64,000 bases of DNA from Demequina soli (lineage in GTDB: Bacteria; Actinomycetota; Actinomycetes; Actinomycetales; Demequinaceae), in NCBI RefSeq assembly GCF_000971195.1, contig NZ_BBLZ01000008.1, forward strand, positions 37,747 through 101,746, read 5' to 3'. Shown piece by piece: positions 17,078 to 25,163 of this stretch. The first letter of the stretch is position 1. Every line of letters begins with the position of its first letter. Both the position numbers and the translations under genes were made by a program. Under the pieces are notes generated by a model that saw only the letters and a list, made by a program, of their open reading frames with translations, searched no databases and had not been told where the DNA came from.

Positions 17078-17806
17078 ATGGACCTCTCCCCCGAGACGCG
17101 GCTCGACACCCTGATCGAGCGCGACCTCACCCTCGGCGACGCCCCCGGCATCCTCTGGACGCCCGCGCTCGCCGATTCCCCCACGCCGCTGATCCTGCTG
17201 GGCCACCCCGGCGACATCGGCCGCATGCGCCCCCGGCTCGAGGCCCGCGCCCGCGCGGCGGCGGCCCAGGGCTTCGCGAGCGTCACGCTCGAGCTGCCCG
17301 GCACGGGCGCACGCGCGCGCATCGTCGCGCTCGACGAGGCCCGGGCCGAGCTGCGCGCCGCCGTCCTCGCGGGCGAACGCCCCACCGAGGACGTGGTCGA
17401 CCGGCTCATCCTGCCCCTGGTCGACCAGGCGGCCGCCGAGTGGCGCGCGCTCGTCGACGCGCTGCTCGAGCTGCCCGGGATCGGCGGTCCCGTCGCCGTC
17501 TCCGGCGGCATCGTGTCGCTGGGCGTGCGGCTCGCGGCCACCGACCCGCGCATCGTCGCCGCGAGCCTGTTCGCCGGCAGCTGGGTGCCTGCCGCCATCC
17601 TCGAGGAGGCGCGCACGGTCACCGTCCCGGCGCACGTGCTCCTCCAGTGGGACGACGAGGGCAACGACCGCCAGCAGGCCCTCGACCTCTTCGACGCGCT
17701 CGGCTCCACCGAGAAGACGCTCCAGGCCAACCTGGGCGGCCACACCGGCGTCCCCTCCTTCGCGGGGGACGATGCGGCGCGCTTCCTCGCGCGACACCTC
17801 ACCTAG
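17078..17806 (+). CDS. Alpha/beta-hydrolase family protein
   Basis: Predicted soluble hydrolase of 242 residues, esterase/dienelactone-hydrolase-like. Visible features are an early LILLGHPGDIG (oxyanion region), VTLELPGTGAR, a candidate nucleophile elbow PVAVSGGIVSLGV, an acid in LLQWDDEGND and a C-terminal histidine in NLGGHTGVPS. The elbow lacks the first glycine of GxSxG, so the serine assignment is tentative. The final segment AGDDAARFLARHLT contains a GACGATGCG motif (17768-17776). It stands alone on the plus strand after a possible leader-peptide control region. The substrate is unknown. Confidence 0.75.
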   Translation: MDLSPETRLDTLIERDLTLGDAPGILWTPALADSPTPLILLGHPGDIGRMRPRLEARARAAAAQGFASVTLELPGTGARARIVALDEARAELRAAVLAGERPTEDVVDRLILPLVDQAAAEWRALVDALLELPGIGGPVAVSGGIVSLGVRLAATDPRIVAASLFAGSWVPAAILEEARTVTVPAHVLLQWDDEGNDRQQALDLFDALGSTEKTLQANLGGHTGVPSFAGDDAARFLARHLT

Positions 17807-17822
17807 GCGTCGGGTGCTGTTA

Positions 17823-17923
17823 CCCCTCTCCACACGGCCGTGCGCCTGGGAGCGCTCCCGCGATGCAGGTCGCGCGGCAAACCCCGACGTGGGCGCCGCG
17901 AGGTGCAGAACCTGTGTGGAGGG
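17823..17923. promoter_or_regulatory. Convergent intergenic region with a LacI-type (CebR-like) palindrome
   Basis: TGGGAGCGCTCCCG (17847-17860) is a near-perfect copy of the TGGGAGCGCTCCCA operator used by actinobacterial LacI regulators such as CebR. It lies between two convergent gene ends, where repression of a promoter makes little sense. Around it, CCTCTCCACAC near 17825 and GTGTGGAGGGG near 17912 form a long-range inverted repeat, so the whole block may be a bidirectional terminator. Confidence 0.4.
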
Positions 17924-17938
17924 GGGCCGGGGCGGCCG

Positions 17939-18568
17939 TCAGTCCAGCCGGCCCTCGCGCCACATGGCGGCGCAGCGCTCGAGATCCTCGCCGGTGCGCA
18001 GGAGCTGCGCGGCGCGAAGCGTGGTGCGGTGGGCTCGGGCGTCGGCGTGGCCCTCGTCGGACTCGGCCTCGAAGGCGGCGCCGGTCGCCACGACGCGGCA
18101 GAACGCGCCCGCGCGATCCAGCGCCACGGCGAGGTCGCCGGCGAAGACGCCGGACAGCACCGCATCGGCGAGCGTGCGGACCTCGTCGGGGCCGGGCGGG
18201 TCCTCGACGCCGGCGATCGCGTGGCGCACGTGGGCCGCGTGGACCCCCTGGTGGTACGAGCGGGCCACGGCCGCCGCATCGTGCTTCACCCATTCGCGGA
18301 TCATGTAGATGCGCCACAGGGCACCGGGCAGCGTGTGCGCGCCGGCCTTGGCCCACATCATCGCGACGGTGTCGATGCCCTCCTCGTCGACGAGGCGCAC
18401 GAGCCGCGCGACCAGCTCCGGGTCCTTGGACTCGCGCGCCTGCGACACGATCGCGAGCGCCGTCTCGTGGGCGATGAGCCCACGCTCGGCGGGATCGATG
18501 TCCCCCTCGATCTCGTCGGCCATCTCGATGTCGAGCATGGCCGGACGGCGGAAGCGCGGCTCGACCAT
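17939..18568 (-). CDS. Conserved hypothetical protein, actinobacterial
   Basis: A 209-residue soluble, Ala-rich, mostly helical protein with no signal peptide or membrane segment. Two features stand out: an acidic segment IEMADEIEGDIDPAERGL near residue 14, and KHDAAAVARSYHQGVHAAHVRHAIAG near residue 90 with several histidines. Its ATG shares one base with the msrB stop codon (TGATG), so it is coupled to methionine sulfoxide reductase. I do not recognise a function. Similar proteins in related bacteria are sometimes annotated misleadingly as an RNA-polymerase subunit, which this sequence does not support. Confidence 0.75.
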   Translation of the reverse strand: MVEPRFRRPAMLDIEMADEIEGDIDPAERGLIAHETALAIVSQARESKDPELVARLVRLVDEEGIDTVAMMWAKAGAHTLPGALWRIYMIREWVKHDAAAVARSYHQGVHAAHVRHAIAGVEDPPGPDEVRTLADAVLSGVFAGDLAVALDRAGAFCRVVATGAAFEAESDEGHADARAHRTTLRAAQLLRTGEDLERCAAMWREGRLD

Positions 18569-18993
18569 CAGGACCGCGCGCCCTCGCCGCCCTCGCTGCC
18601 CTCATCGAACTCCAGGGACACGGAGTTGATGCAGTAGCGGTCGCCGGTGGGCGTCTGCGGGGCGTCGGCGAACACATGGCCGAGGTGCGAGTCGCACGCG
18701 GCGCAGCGGACCTCGGTGCGCACCATGCCGTGCGAGAGGTCCTCGATGAGGGTGACGGCGCCGGGGTCGGCGTCGTAGAAGCTGGGCCAGCCGCAGTGCG
18801 AGTCGAACTTGGTGCCCGAGGCGAACAGCTGCGCGCCGCACGCGCGGCAACGGAAGACGCCGTCGCGCTTCTCGTCGAGGAGCTCGCCGGTCCACGGGCG
18901 CTCGGTGGCGGCCTCACGGAGGACCTGGAACTCGACGTCGGTGAGCTGGGCGCGCCACTCGGCGTCGGTCTTGATGATCTTGTTGGGGCTCAT
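18568..18993 (-). CDS. msrB: Peptide-methionine (R)-S-oxide reductase
   Basis: Reduces methionine-R-sulfoxide in proteins using thioredoxin. It is 141 residues and a complete MsrB. Zinc is bound by Cys49/Cys52 (CRAC) and Cys97/Cys100 (CAAC). The catalytic cysteine is Cys121 in GDRYCINSVSLEF, and Cys67 in SHCGWPSFYD is the probable resolving cysteine. The ATG at 18993 has a clear Shine-Dalgarno (GGAAGGGAG). It is followed with one-base overlap by a hypothetical gene. Confidence 0.96.
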   Translation of the reverse strand: MSPNKIIKTDAEWRAQLTDVEFQVLREAATERPWTGELLDEKRDGVFRCRACGAQLFASGTKFDSHCGWPSFYDADPGAVTLIEDLSHGMVRTEVRCAACDSHLGHVFADAPQTPTGDRYCINSVSLEFDEGSEGGEGARS

Positions 18994-19096
18994 GGGGACT
19001 CCCTTCCGAAGGAAGAGCGTACGCGCGCGGCGCACACCCGAATCGCGCACCGTGCTCGTCGCCTGCGACCCGCACTCAGAGTAAGACGCGAGGCGC

Positions 19097-19124
19097 CCGA
19101 CCTCCGAGGGGGGGAGGAGGTCGG
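19097..19124. terminator. Orphan hairpin in the msrB-DUF1540 divergent region
   Basis: A perfect 9-bp stem (19097-19105 with 19116-19124) and 10-nt loop. No gene on either strand ends nearby, so a terminator role has no obvious client; an unannotated small RNA or regulatory structure is possible. The whole 18994-19453 interval has no convincing gene, and also contains a GACGATGCG motif at 19245-19253. Confidence 0.35.
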
Positions 19125-19372
19125 ACGCCACGCGTTCTCACCTGGGCTTCCCATGCGGCTCGCGCCGTGGTGGGTACATGGAGATAGACGCCTGGACAGC
19201 AGCATTTGTTCCCACGCCCCGTGATCCCGCGACATTCTCCGGGGGACGATGCGCGCGATCGCCACGAGCGCGCGTCCCGTTCGCGCCCCGCACGGCGGCG
19301 CCTGCCGAATTTCCGCACGCGGATAATCCGAGGCGAATTCGCTCACCCTTCCCGCACATAATTCCGCACCTC

Positions 19373-19400
19373 TTGAATTCGGAACTCTCGCGCGTATATT
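19373..19400 (+). promoter_or_regulatory. Promoter of the DUF1540 gene
   Basis: TTGAAT (19373-19378) and TATATT (19395-19400) with a 16-bp spacer lie in the most AT-rich stretch of the area. The ribosome site GGAGGC (19444-19449) and the ATG at 19454 follow. Confidence 0.6.
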
Positions 19401-19453
19401 GACGAGGGTCGAGCCCATCCCCCGCCCCGGCGGGACAGCATCCGGAGGCAGCC

Positions 19454-19744
19454 ATGCCCGTCTCGATCGGCCTTCCCATCGTCTCGTCCTGCTCGGTCGG
19501 GACGTGCGGCTACAACCACGACGGCTGCCACGCGGGCGCCATCTCCGTGGGCGGCGCGCACGCGCACTGCAACACGTTCGTCGAGACCGCGCACAAGGGC
19601 GGCGCCGGCGACACCGCGGCGGTCGGCGCGTGCGCGCGCGAGGACTGCCAGCACAACGAGGACCTCATGTGCACCGCGGACTCGATCGCGGTGGGCGGCA
19701 GCACGGACGTCGCGGACTGCCTCACCTTCCTCGCCCGCGTCTGA
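19454..19744 (+). CDS. Cysteine-rich DUF1540 protein, tandem domains
   Basis: A 96-residue protein with two DUF1540 modules. Module 1 has Cys13, Cys18, His22, Cys25 and Cys39; module 2 has Cys60, Cys65, His67, Cys73 and Cys89. The regular C-x4-C spacing suggests that each module binds a metal such as zinc, though the family has no established function. No signal peptide or membrane segment is visible. A well-formed promoter of its own (19373-19400) and a strong ribosome site suggest high or regulated expression. It stands alone between msrB (divergent) and azlC. Confidence 0.85.
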   Translation: MPVSIGLPIVSSCSVGTCGYNHDGCHAGAISVGGAHAHCNTFVETAHKGGAGDTAAVGACAREDCQHNEDLMCTADSIAVGGSTDVADCLTFLARV

Positions 19745-19826
19745 CCGCGCCGGGCCCGCGCGCGGTGCGCGGCCCGCGCATCGTCCCGTCACACGCGGGA
19801 CACACGCGCGTGCCACACTCACGCAC

Positions 19827-20594
19827 GTGACCTCAGCCCGCCGCGCCCCGCTCGGCATCGCGCCGCGCCAGTGGGCCGATGCGTGGGCCGGGCTCAAGGC
19901 CATCGCGCCGCTCATGCCCGGGTCGGCACTGTTCGGGCTGGCGTTCGGGGCGCTCGTCAACGTCGCGGGCATCGGCCCGTTGGTGGGCAACTTCGCGTCC
20001 GTCTCGGTGGTCGCCGGGGCGAGCCAGATCGCGATCATCGAGTCGCTGCGCACGGGCGCGCCCGCGGCCATCGCGGTGCTCACCGCCCTGGTGATCAACG
20101 CGCGCTTCGCGCTGTACTCCGCGGCGCTCGCGCCGGTGTTCGCGGCCTTCCCGATGCGCTGGAAGCTGGGCCTCGCGCACCTCACCACCGACCAGGCCGC
20201 GGTGGTCGCGCTCCAGCATCAGGACGCGTGGCCGGACCCGGTGCGGCGCCGATGGTTCGTGGTCGGGGGCGCGCTGCCGTTCGTGGTGGTGTGGTGCATC
20301 GGCGGCGCCGCCGGCATCGCGCTCGGCCCGGTCATCCCCGAGGCCTGGCAGATCGGCTTCATCGTGCCGCTGATGTTCCTCGCGGTGATGGTGCCGGGGC
20401 TGCGCGGGGCGCCGGCGCTCACCGCGGTGGGCGTGTCGACCATCGTGGTGCTCGCGTCGCACGGGCTGCCCTACGGCCTCAACGTGCTCGCGGGCGCGAT
20501 CGCAGGGATCGTGGTGGGGTCGCTCGTGCCCGACCGGTCCGCGCATCCCGGCGCCGACGACGGGATCGCGCACGATGCGGGGGCGGGCGAGTGA
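19827..20594 (+). CDS. azlC: AzlC-family branched-chain amino acid exporter, large subunit
   Basis: Membrane protein of 255 residues with about seven helices that exports branched-chain amino acids or related compounds together with AzlD, as described for AzlCD/BrnFE. Family motifs are visible: GLKAIAPLMPGSALFGLAFG, ASQIAIIESLRTGAPAAIAVLTALVINARFALYSAAL and LTTDQAAVVALQ. The GTG at 19827 lies 7 nt after CACACT, so initiation may be leaderless. It overlaps azlD by 4 bp. A GACGATGCG-type motif (19777-19785) lies 42 bp upstream. Confidence 0.93.
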   Translation: MTSARRAPLGIAPRQWADAWAGLKAIAPLMPGSALFGLAFGALVNVAGIGPLVGNFASVSVVAGASQIAIIESLRTGAPAAIAVLTALVINARFALYSAALAPVFAAFPMRWKLGLAHLTTDQAAVVALQHQDAWPDPVRRRWFVVGGALPFVVVWCIGGAAGIALGPVIPEAWQIGFIVPLMFLAVMVPGLRGAPALTAVGVSTIVVLASHGLPYGLNVLAGAIAGIVVGSLVPDRSAHPGADDGIAHDAGAGE

Positions 20595-20905
20595 GGACCT
20601 TCCTCATCTTCCTGGCCGCGGCGATCGGCACGTACGCGATCCGCGTGTCCGGGATCGTGCTGTTCGGCGGCCCGCGCCGCCTGCCCGAGCGCGTCGAGCG
20701 CTCGCTGCGGCTCGTGGGACCGGCCGCGCTCGCGGCGATCGTCGCGAACTCGCTGCTGCTCGACGGCGGCACGTGGCGGGCGTTCGGCGCGTGGCACCTC
20801 GCGGCGCTGGTCACGATCGGCGTGGCGCTGTGGAAGCGCTCGTCGGGCTGGACCATGGCCGCCGGCGCCGTGGCGTTCGCGGCGCTGCTGCTCGCCGGCG
20901 CCTGA
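20591..20905 (+). CDS. azlD: AzlD-family branched-chain amino acid exporter, small subunit
   Basis: Small membrane partner of AzlC, 104 residues with three to four helices. The conserved opening TYAIRVSGIVLFG and VERSLRLVGPAALAAIVANSLL match the family. It starts at a GTG overlapping the azlC stop (GTGA). The stop codon is 11 bp before the large palindrome at 20917-20966, which probably terminates the transcript. Confidence 0.92.
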   Translation: MRTFLIFLAAAIGTYAIRVSGIVLFGGPRRLPERVERSLRLVGPAALAAIVANSLLLDGGTWRAFGAWHLAALVTIGVALWKRSSGWTMAAGAVAFAALLLAGA

Positions 20906-20916
20906 CGACTGGCAAA

Positions 20917-20966
20917 GACAGATGTGACGGGTGGGACGCGCGAGCGTCCCACCCGTCACATCTGTC
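20917..20966. repeat. Head-to-head copy of the 34-bp repeat, 23-bp perfect stem
   Basis: Arms 20917-20939 and 20944-20966 are perfect reverse complements with loop GCGA. Each arm is the same sequence family as the repeats at 9802 and 10342 (core GACAGATGTGACGGGTGGGA). Lying 11 bp after azlD, it should act as a strong hairpin terminator. It can also be read as the repeat pair without cargo. Confidence 0.85.
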
Positions 20967-21003
20967 ATTGGGAACCGTCACTCCCGCATACCTTGCAGTT
21001 CTA

Positions 21004-21026
21004 TGTATGCTGCCTCTAGGCATACA
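21004..21026. promoter_or_regulatory. PadR operator and promoter
   Basis: TGTATGC (21004-21010) and GCATACA (21020-21026) form a perfect inverted repeat with a 9-bp spacer, containing the ATGT/ACAT-like halves favoured by PadR proteins. A -35 TTGCAG lies at 20993-20998 and a weak -10 (TAGGCA, 21017-21022) falls inside the operator. Autoregulation of padR is likely. Confidence 0.65.
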
Positions 21027-21037
21027 AGGAGGCCGCG

Positions 21038-21412
21038 ATGAAGGTGGGCAAGGACCTCATGGCCGCGAGCGCGGCACCGCTGGTGCTCGCGATCCTGACC
21101 GAGGGCGAGAGCTACGGCTACGCGATCGTGCGACGCGTGCGCGAGCTGTCGGACGGCGAGATCGAGTGGACCGACGGGCTGCTGTACCCGCTGCTGCACC
21201 GCCTCGAGGACGGCGGGCACGTGCGCTCGCGCTGGGGCGCCTCCGACACCGGCCGCAAGCGCCGCTACTACGAGATCACCGACGCGGGCCGGGGAGAGCT
21301 GGCCGAGCATCGTCGCCAGTGGGCGGCCGTGGTCGCCGCGCTCCGCACCGCGTGGGGCGACGCGGCCGAGGCCGCGAGCGTGGCGACGATGCGCCCCGGG
21401 GTCGCGCTGTGA
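21038..21412 (+). CDS. PadR-family transcriptional regulator
   Basis: Winged-helix repressor of 124 residues. The family core is visible: LVLAILTEGESYGYAIVRRVRELSDGEIEWTDGLLYPLLHRLEDGGHVRSRW, then RKRRYYEITDAGRGELAEHR. The Shine-Dalgarno AAGGAGG overlaps the right end of the operator. It overlaps the following membrane-protein gene by 4 bp, the standard arrangement of PadR with the membrane system it controls. The ligand is unknown. Confidence 0.93.
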   Translation: MKVGKDLMAASAAPLVLAILTEGESYGYAIVRRVRELSDGEIEWTDGLLYPLLHRLEDGGHVRSRWGASDTGRKRRYYEITDAGRGELAEHRRQWAAVVAALRTAWGDAAEAASVATMRPGVAL

Positions 21413-22779
21413 GCGCGCCGGGCGGCGCGTCGGGTCCGACGGTCAGGCCCGACGTCGAGGCGGAGATCACCCGCTGGCGCGCCTACCTCGACGCGCGCGG
21501 CGCGGTCGCGCCCGCCGACGCCGACGAGCTCGAGGACCACCTGCGCGGTCAGGTCGAGGACCTCATGGCGTCCGGTCTGAGCGACGAGGAGGCCTTCCTC
21601 GTCGCCGTCAAGCGCCTGGGCAGCCAGGACGAGGTCGCGCGGGAGTTCGCGCGTCAGCACTCGAAGCGCCTGTGGCGCCAGCTCGTGCTCGACGGCGGGC
21701 CGCGCACGCCCGGACGGTGGGGCGCGGTGCCGGGCATGCTCGGCTTCGCGGTGGCCGCGGCGCTCGCGACCCGCGCGCCGTCGCTCGTCCTGGACGCCGG
21801 GGACGATGCGGCGCGCTACGTCCTCCTGTCCGTCACCCTGGTGCTGGGCGTGGTCGCGGGCTTCCTCGCGTGGCGTCGCGCGAGCCGCGCGGCGGGCATC
21901 GCGGCGGCCGTCGCGACGGTCGCCGGCGCGGCCCTCACGCTGGCGTACCCGTTCGACGCGACCGACGACACCGTGGTGCTCGCGCTGCTGCACCTGCCGA
22001 TCGCGCTGTGGCTCGTCGTCGGGTTCGCCTACGCGGGCGGGCGCTGGCGGTCGCGCGCCGCGCGGCTCGACTTCATCCGCTTCACCGGCGAGTGGGTGAT
22101 CTACGTGGCGCTCATCGCCGCGGGCGGCGGCGTGCTCGTGGGCGTCACGCTCGCCGTGTTCCGGGGGCTCGGCATCGACGCGGAGCCGATCGTGAGCGCG
22201 TGGGTGGTCCCGTTCGGCGCGGGCGGCGCGACCGTGGTCGCGGCCTGGCTCGTCGAGGCGAAGCAGGAGGTCCTCGAGTCCATCGCGCCCGTGCTCACCC
22301 GCGTGTTCGCGCCGCTCGCGACGCTCGCGCTGGCGGCGATGCTCGTGGCCGCCGTCGCGACGGGGGGCTTCCAGGAAAGCCGCGAGGTCCTCATCGCGGT
22401 CGACGTGCTGCTCGTGGTGGTGCTCGGCCTGGTGCTCTACTCGATCTCCGCGCTCGAGCCGACCTCGCCCGCCGGCTGGACCGACCGGCTCCAGCTCGCG
22501 CTCGTGGTCGCGGCCCTCGCGCTCGACGCGTTCGCGCTGGCCGCCATCGCGGGACGCATCGGGGACGCCGGGTCGACGCCGAACCGCATCGCGGCGCTCG
22601 GCCTGAACCTCGTGCTGCTCGTCAACCTCGCCGCGACCGCGTGGCTGTACGGGGTGCGCCTCGCGCGGCGCGGCACGCTCGAGCCGCTGCTGCGCTGGCA
22701 GACCGCGTACGTGCCGGTCTACGGCGCGTGGGCGCTCGTGGTCGCGGTGGCGCTGCCGCCGCTGTTCGCGTTCGCCTGA
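21409..22779 (+). CDS. Multi-spanning membrane protein with N-terminal permease-prefix domain
   Basis: A 456-residue protein. The cytoplasmic N-terminus (VEAEITRWRAYLDARG..DELEDHLRGQVEDLM..GLSDEEAFLVAVKRLGSQDEVAREFAR) is the permease-prefix/HAAS-type helical domain usually paired with PadR. Roughly ten to twelve hydrophobic helices follow, resembling DUF4153-like proteins. The GTG start overlaps the padR stop. The prefix domain is thought to sit on the cytoplasmic side and couple to a regulated partner; transport or signalling activity is not established. It is the second and last gene of the PadR operon. Confidence 0.75.
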   Translation: MSAPGGASGPTVRPDVEAEITRWRAYLDARGAVAPADADELEDHLRGQVEDLMASGLSDEEAFLVAVKRLGSQDEVAREFARQHSKRLWRQLVLDGGPRTPGRWGAVPGMLGFAVAAALATRAPSLVLDAGDDAARYVLLSVTLVLGVVAGFLAWRRASRAAGIAAAVATVAGAALTLAYPFDATDDTVVLALLHLPIALWLVVGFAYAGGRWRSRAARLDFIRFTGEWVIYVALIAAGGGVLVGVTLAVFRGLGIDAEPIVSAWVVPFGAGGATVVAAWLVEAKQEVLESIAPVLTRVFAPLATLALAAMLVAAVATGGFQESREVLIAVDVLLVVVLGLVLYSISALEPTSPAGWTDRLQLALVVAALALDAFALAAIAGRIGDAGSTPNRIAALGLNLVLLVNLAATAWLYGVRLARRGTLEPLLRWQTAYVPVYGAWALVVAVALPPLFAFA

Positions 22780-22799
22780 CCGGCGCCGCGCCGGGGCCG

Positions 22800-23018
22800 C
22801 TACGCGGCGGCGCCCGACCCGTTCCGGCCGGCGGCCTCCGCGGCCCCGCACGCCTCGGCGTGGGCGATGGGGTCGACCAGGTCGGCGATCCCGCGGCGGA
22901 TCAGATGCGCCACCACGTCCTGCGCCACGGCCTCGGCCGCCGGGGCATCGTCCACCACGCGAAGCGCCGCACGGTAGGCCGCGGCGCGCATCCCTTCGAG
23001 CAGCTCTACGTCAATCAC
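22800..23018 (-). CDS. Small hypothetical protein
   Basis: A 72-residue acidic, helical protein beginning VIDVELLEGMRAAAYRAALR and ending in an Ala/Gly tail. No domain is recognised. GTG start at 23018 is supported by a TAAGGT box (23027-23032) 8 nt upstream on the minus strand, which suggests leaderless expression. It contains a cysteine near the end (HAEACGAAE). Function unknown; it is convergent with the preceding membrane-protein gene. Confidence 0.55.
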   Translation of the reverse strand: MIDVELLEGMRAAAYRAALRVVDDAPAAEAVAQDVVAHLIRRGIADLVDPIAHAEACGAAEAAGRNGSGAAA

Positions 23019-23100
23019 GAGGACAGACCTTAGCGCCGCCCTCTGACAACGGGCTCCCGCGCTCCTAGGCTGGTGCGCAGCCGTCGGGGAGGAGGGCCGG

Positions 23101-23478
23101 ATGCCCACGTATCTGATCGCCGCGCACCACCGCCCCGACAACCCCTTCAACCTCCTCGAGGACAAGGAGCCCGTGTGGGCGGACCTGCGGGCGCTCGACG
23201 CGGACCTGCGTGCCGCGGACGCGCTGATCTGGTCGCGCGGGCTGAGCGACCCCGACGCCGCGGTGACGATGCGCATCGGCCCGGATCTCGCACTCGCCGA
23301 GGCGCCCGGACCCCTCCAGCGCGAGGCCGAGTGGCTGTCGGGGATGTGGGTGATCCGGTGCGCCGACACCGCCGAGGCGCACGCATGGGCGCGCCGCGCG
23401 GCGCGTGCGCACCGCTGCGACGTCGAGCTGCGCCCCTTCCTGCCGCCCATCCCCGGTTTGGACGAGGCCGGGCCGTGA
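23101..23478 (+). CDS. YCII-related domain protein
   Basis: A 125-residue soluble protein of the YciI/YCII-like fold, an alpha-beta ferredoxin-like family of mostly unknown function. Support comes from the opening MPTYLIAAHHRPDNP, the central strand/loop AVTMRIGPDLALAEAPG, EAEWLSGMWVIRCADTAEAHAWARRAA and the closing VELRPFLPP, which follow the family layout (the histidines of YciI are partly retained). A good ribosome site (GGAGGAGG) precedes the ATG. It is followed 25 bp later by a kinase-like gene. Confidence 0.7.
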   Translation: MPTYLIAAHHRPDNPFNLLEDKEPVWADLRALDADLRAADALIWSRGLSDPDAAVTMRIGPDLALAEAPGPLQREAEWLSGMWVIRCADTAEAHAWARRAARAHRCDVELRPFLPPIPGLDEAGP

Positions 23479-23503
23479 CCGGCGCCGCTGATACGGTCGC
23501 CGG

Positions 23504-24412
23504 ATGATCCGCGACTCCGGCCCGCCTCCCGCGCACCCCGCCATCTCCCCGGCGCTCGCGCGGGCCCTGGTGGACCGCCAGCTGCCGGGCCTCGCGCACC
23601 TCGAGGTGGGCGAGCGGTTCGACGGCTGGGACATGGTCGTCTACCGGCTCGGACCCGAGCTGGGGCTGCGCCTGCCGCGCGTCGAGGAGGCCGTCGGCCC
23701 GCTGTCGCGGGAGTCGCGGCTGCTGGGCGACATCGGCGCGCACTGGACCTTCCCGCACCCGCGCGTGGTCGCGAGCGGCGTCGCGCAGGACGGCTACCCG
23801 TGGCCGTGGACGGTGGTGTCCTGGCTGCCGGGAGCGACGGCCGATGCGGCGCCCCTGTCCGCGGCGGCCGGACCCGCGCTCGGGCGCGCGTTCGCGCAGG
23901 TCCACTCCCCCGCGGGCGAGGACGCGTGGTTCAACCCCGAGCAGTCGATCGCGCTGATCGAGCGCGAGGACAACCTCGACTGGGCGCTCGGGCTGCTGGT
24001 CGACGCCGAGGGGCCCGAGGGGCAGCGGCTCGACCGCGGCGCGGTGCGCGAGCTCTGGGTCGAGGCCCTCGAGGCGCCCGCCCCGGCCGACGTCGTGTGG
24101 TCCCACGCCGACCCGCACGGCTCCAACCTGCTCGGCGTGCACGGCGCCTTCGCGGGGATCATCGACTGGGGCAAGATGGCCGCGTGCGAGCGGGCCGTCG
24201 ACCTGTCGTTCCTCTACACCGCGATGCCCGCCGCCGGGGTGGACGATGCGGTGGCCGCCTACCGCGAGGCGACGGGCTGCGACGACCCCGGGCTCGAGGC
24301 GCGGATGCGCGGCATCGCCGTCGCGAAGTGCGCCTCATGGGCGGTGCTCGACCGGCCGCTCAACGTCGCGATGGCGTGGCGGGGCTTCGGCGAGCTCGGC
24401 GTCCTGGCGTGA
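23504..24412 (+). CDS. Aminoglycoside phosphotransferase-family kinase
   Basis: A 302-residue small-molecule kinase-like protein (APH/choline-kinase fold). The catalytic loop is VVWSHADPHGSNLLG (HxD-x4-N) and the metal-binding motif is IIDWGK (DWG for DFG). The N-lobe contains the YRLGPELGLRLPR strand with no classic APH lysine context I can confirm. WPWTVVSWLPGATAD is typical of actinobacterial APH-like proteins near the hinge. The ATG lies 6 nt after TACGGT, so it is probably leaderless. The substrate may be a metabolite rather than an antibiotic; resistance should not be assumed. Confidence 0.85.
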   Translation: MIRDSGPPPAHPAISPALARALVDRQLPGLAHLEVGERFDGWDMVVYRLGPELGLRLPRVEEAVGPLSRESRLLGDIGAHWTFPHPRVVASGVAQDGYPWPWTVVSWLPGATADAAPLSAAAGPALGRAFAQVHSPAGEDAWFNPEQSIALIEREDNLDWALGLLVDAEGPEGQRLDRGAVRELWVEALEAPAPADVVWSHADPHGSNLLGVHGAFAGIIDWGKMAACERAVDLSFLYTAMPAAGVDDAVAAYREATGCDDPGLEARMRGIAVAKCASWAVLDRPLNVAMAWRGFGELGVLA

Positions 24413-24491
24413 CCGCGCATCGTCCCGCGCGCCCCGGCCGGGCACGCCGACGTACGCTCGGGCGTTGACCCGGCGACACCCAGGAGGATCG

Positions 24492-25040
24492 ATGCTCACG
24501 CTCAGGCTCGGCGCGGCGGAGAGCGTGCTGCCCATCGCGCTCGTCGGCGGCGTGCTCGTGCTGGTCGCGTGGGGCCTAGGGGCGATCTTCGGTCACGGGC
24601 GGCGCACCGCGCTGTGGGCGGCGATGCTCACATGCCTCGCGGTGATCCTGTGGGTGACCATCGGGCTCACGGTGGTGACGCACACGGGAGGCTCGGGCGG
24701 GGTCAACCTCACGCCGGGTCAGGAGATCCGGCGGGCGCTCGACACGGGCGCGGGCGGGCCGCGGCTCAACCTGGTGGGCAACATCCTGCTGTTCGTGCCG
24801 CTCGGCACGGTGGCGGCGCTGATGACGCGGCGGGGATTCGTGCTGCGGGTGCTCACGGGCACCGCGCTCGGATTCGCGCTGTCCGCCGCGATCGAGTCGA
24901 CGCAGCACCTGCTCGGTCGCGTCGCCGATGTCGACGACGTCATCCTCAACACGCTCGGCGCGTTCGTCGGGGCGTTCGCGGCGGCGTTGCTGCTCGCGCT
25001 CGGCGTGGGGTCGGGGCGCTCCGAGCGCTCGCGCGCCTGA
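24492..25040 (+). CDS. VanZ-like family membrane protein
   Basis: A 182-residue membrane protein with four to five helices. The VanZ core is clear: NLVGNILLFVPLGTVAALM, then IESTQHLLGRVADVDDVILNTLGAFVGAF. VanZ proteins are linked to low-level teicoplanin resistance in enterococci, but most homologues have no tested role. The start has a strong Shine-Dalgarno (AGGAGG). It stands alone before tRNA-Lys. Confidence 0.88.
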   Translation: MLTLRLGAAESVLPIALVGGVLVLVAWGLGAIFGHGRRTALWAAMLTCLAVILWVTIGLTVVTHTGGSGGVNLTPGQEIRRALDTGAGGPRLNLVGNILLFVPLGTVAALMTRRGFVLRVLTGTALGFALSAAIESTQHLLGRVADVDDVILNTLGAFVGAFAAALLLALGVGSGRSERSRA

Positions 25041-25163
25041 CGCGGGCGGCGGTCCGTTGCCGGGGCTGTTGCCGGTCCGCTGCCGCCGACTGCCAGCGCG
25101 GATGCCGGCCCGTTGCCGGTCGGCGCGTTCGCGGGCGGCAACCGCGCGGCTACCATGGGCGGC

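Noticed and set aside
23504-24412. Aminoglycoside-resistance gene
   Set aside because: Only the general kinase fold is visible; most such actinobacterial proteins are not resistance enzymes, so no resistance claim is made.
24492-25040. Glycopeptide-resistance cluster suggested by VanZ
   Set aside because: No vanH, vanA or vanX homologues are near; single VanZ-like genes are widespread.
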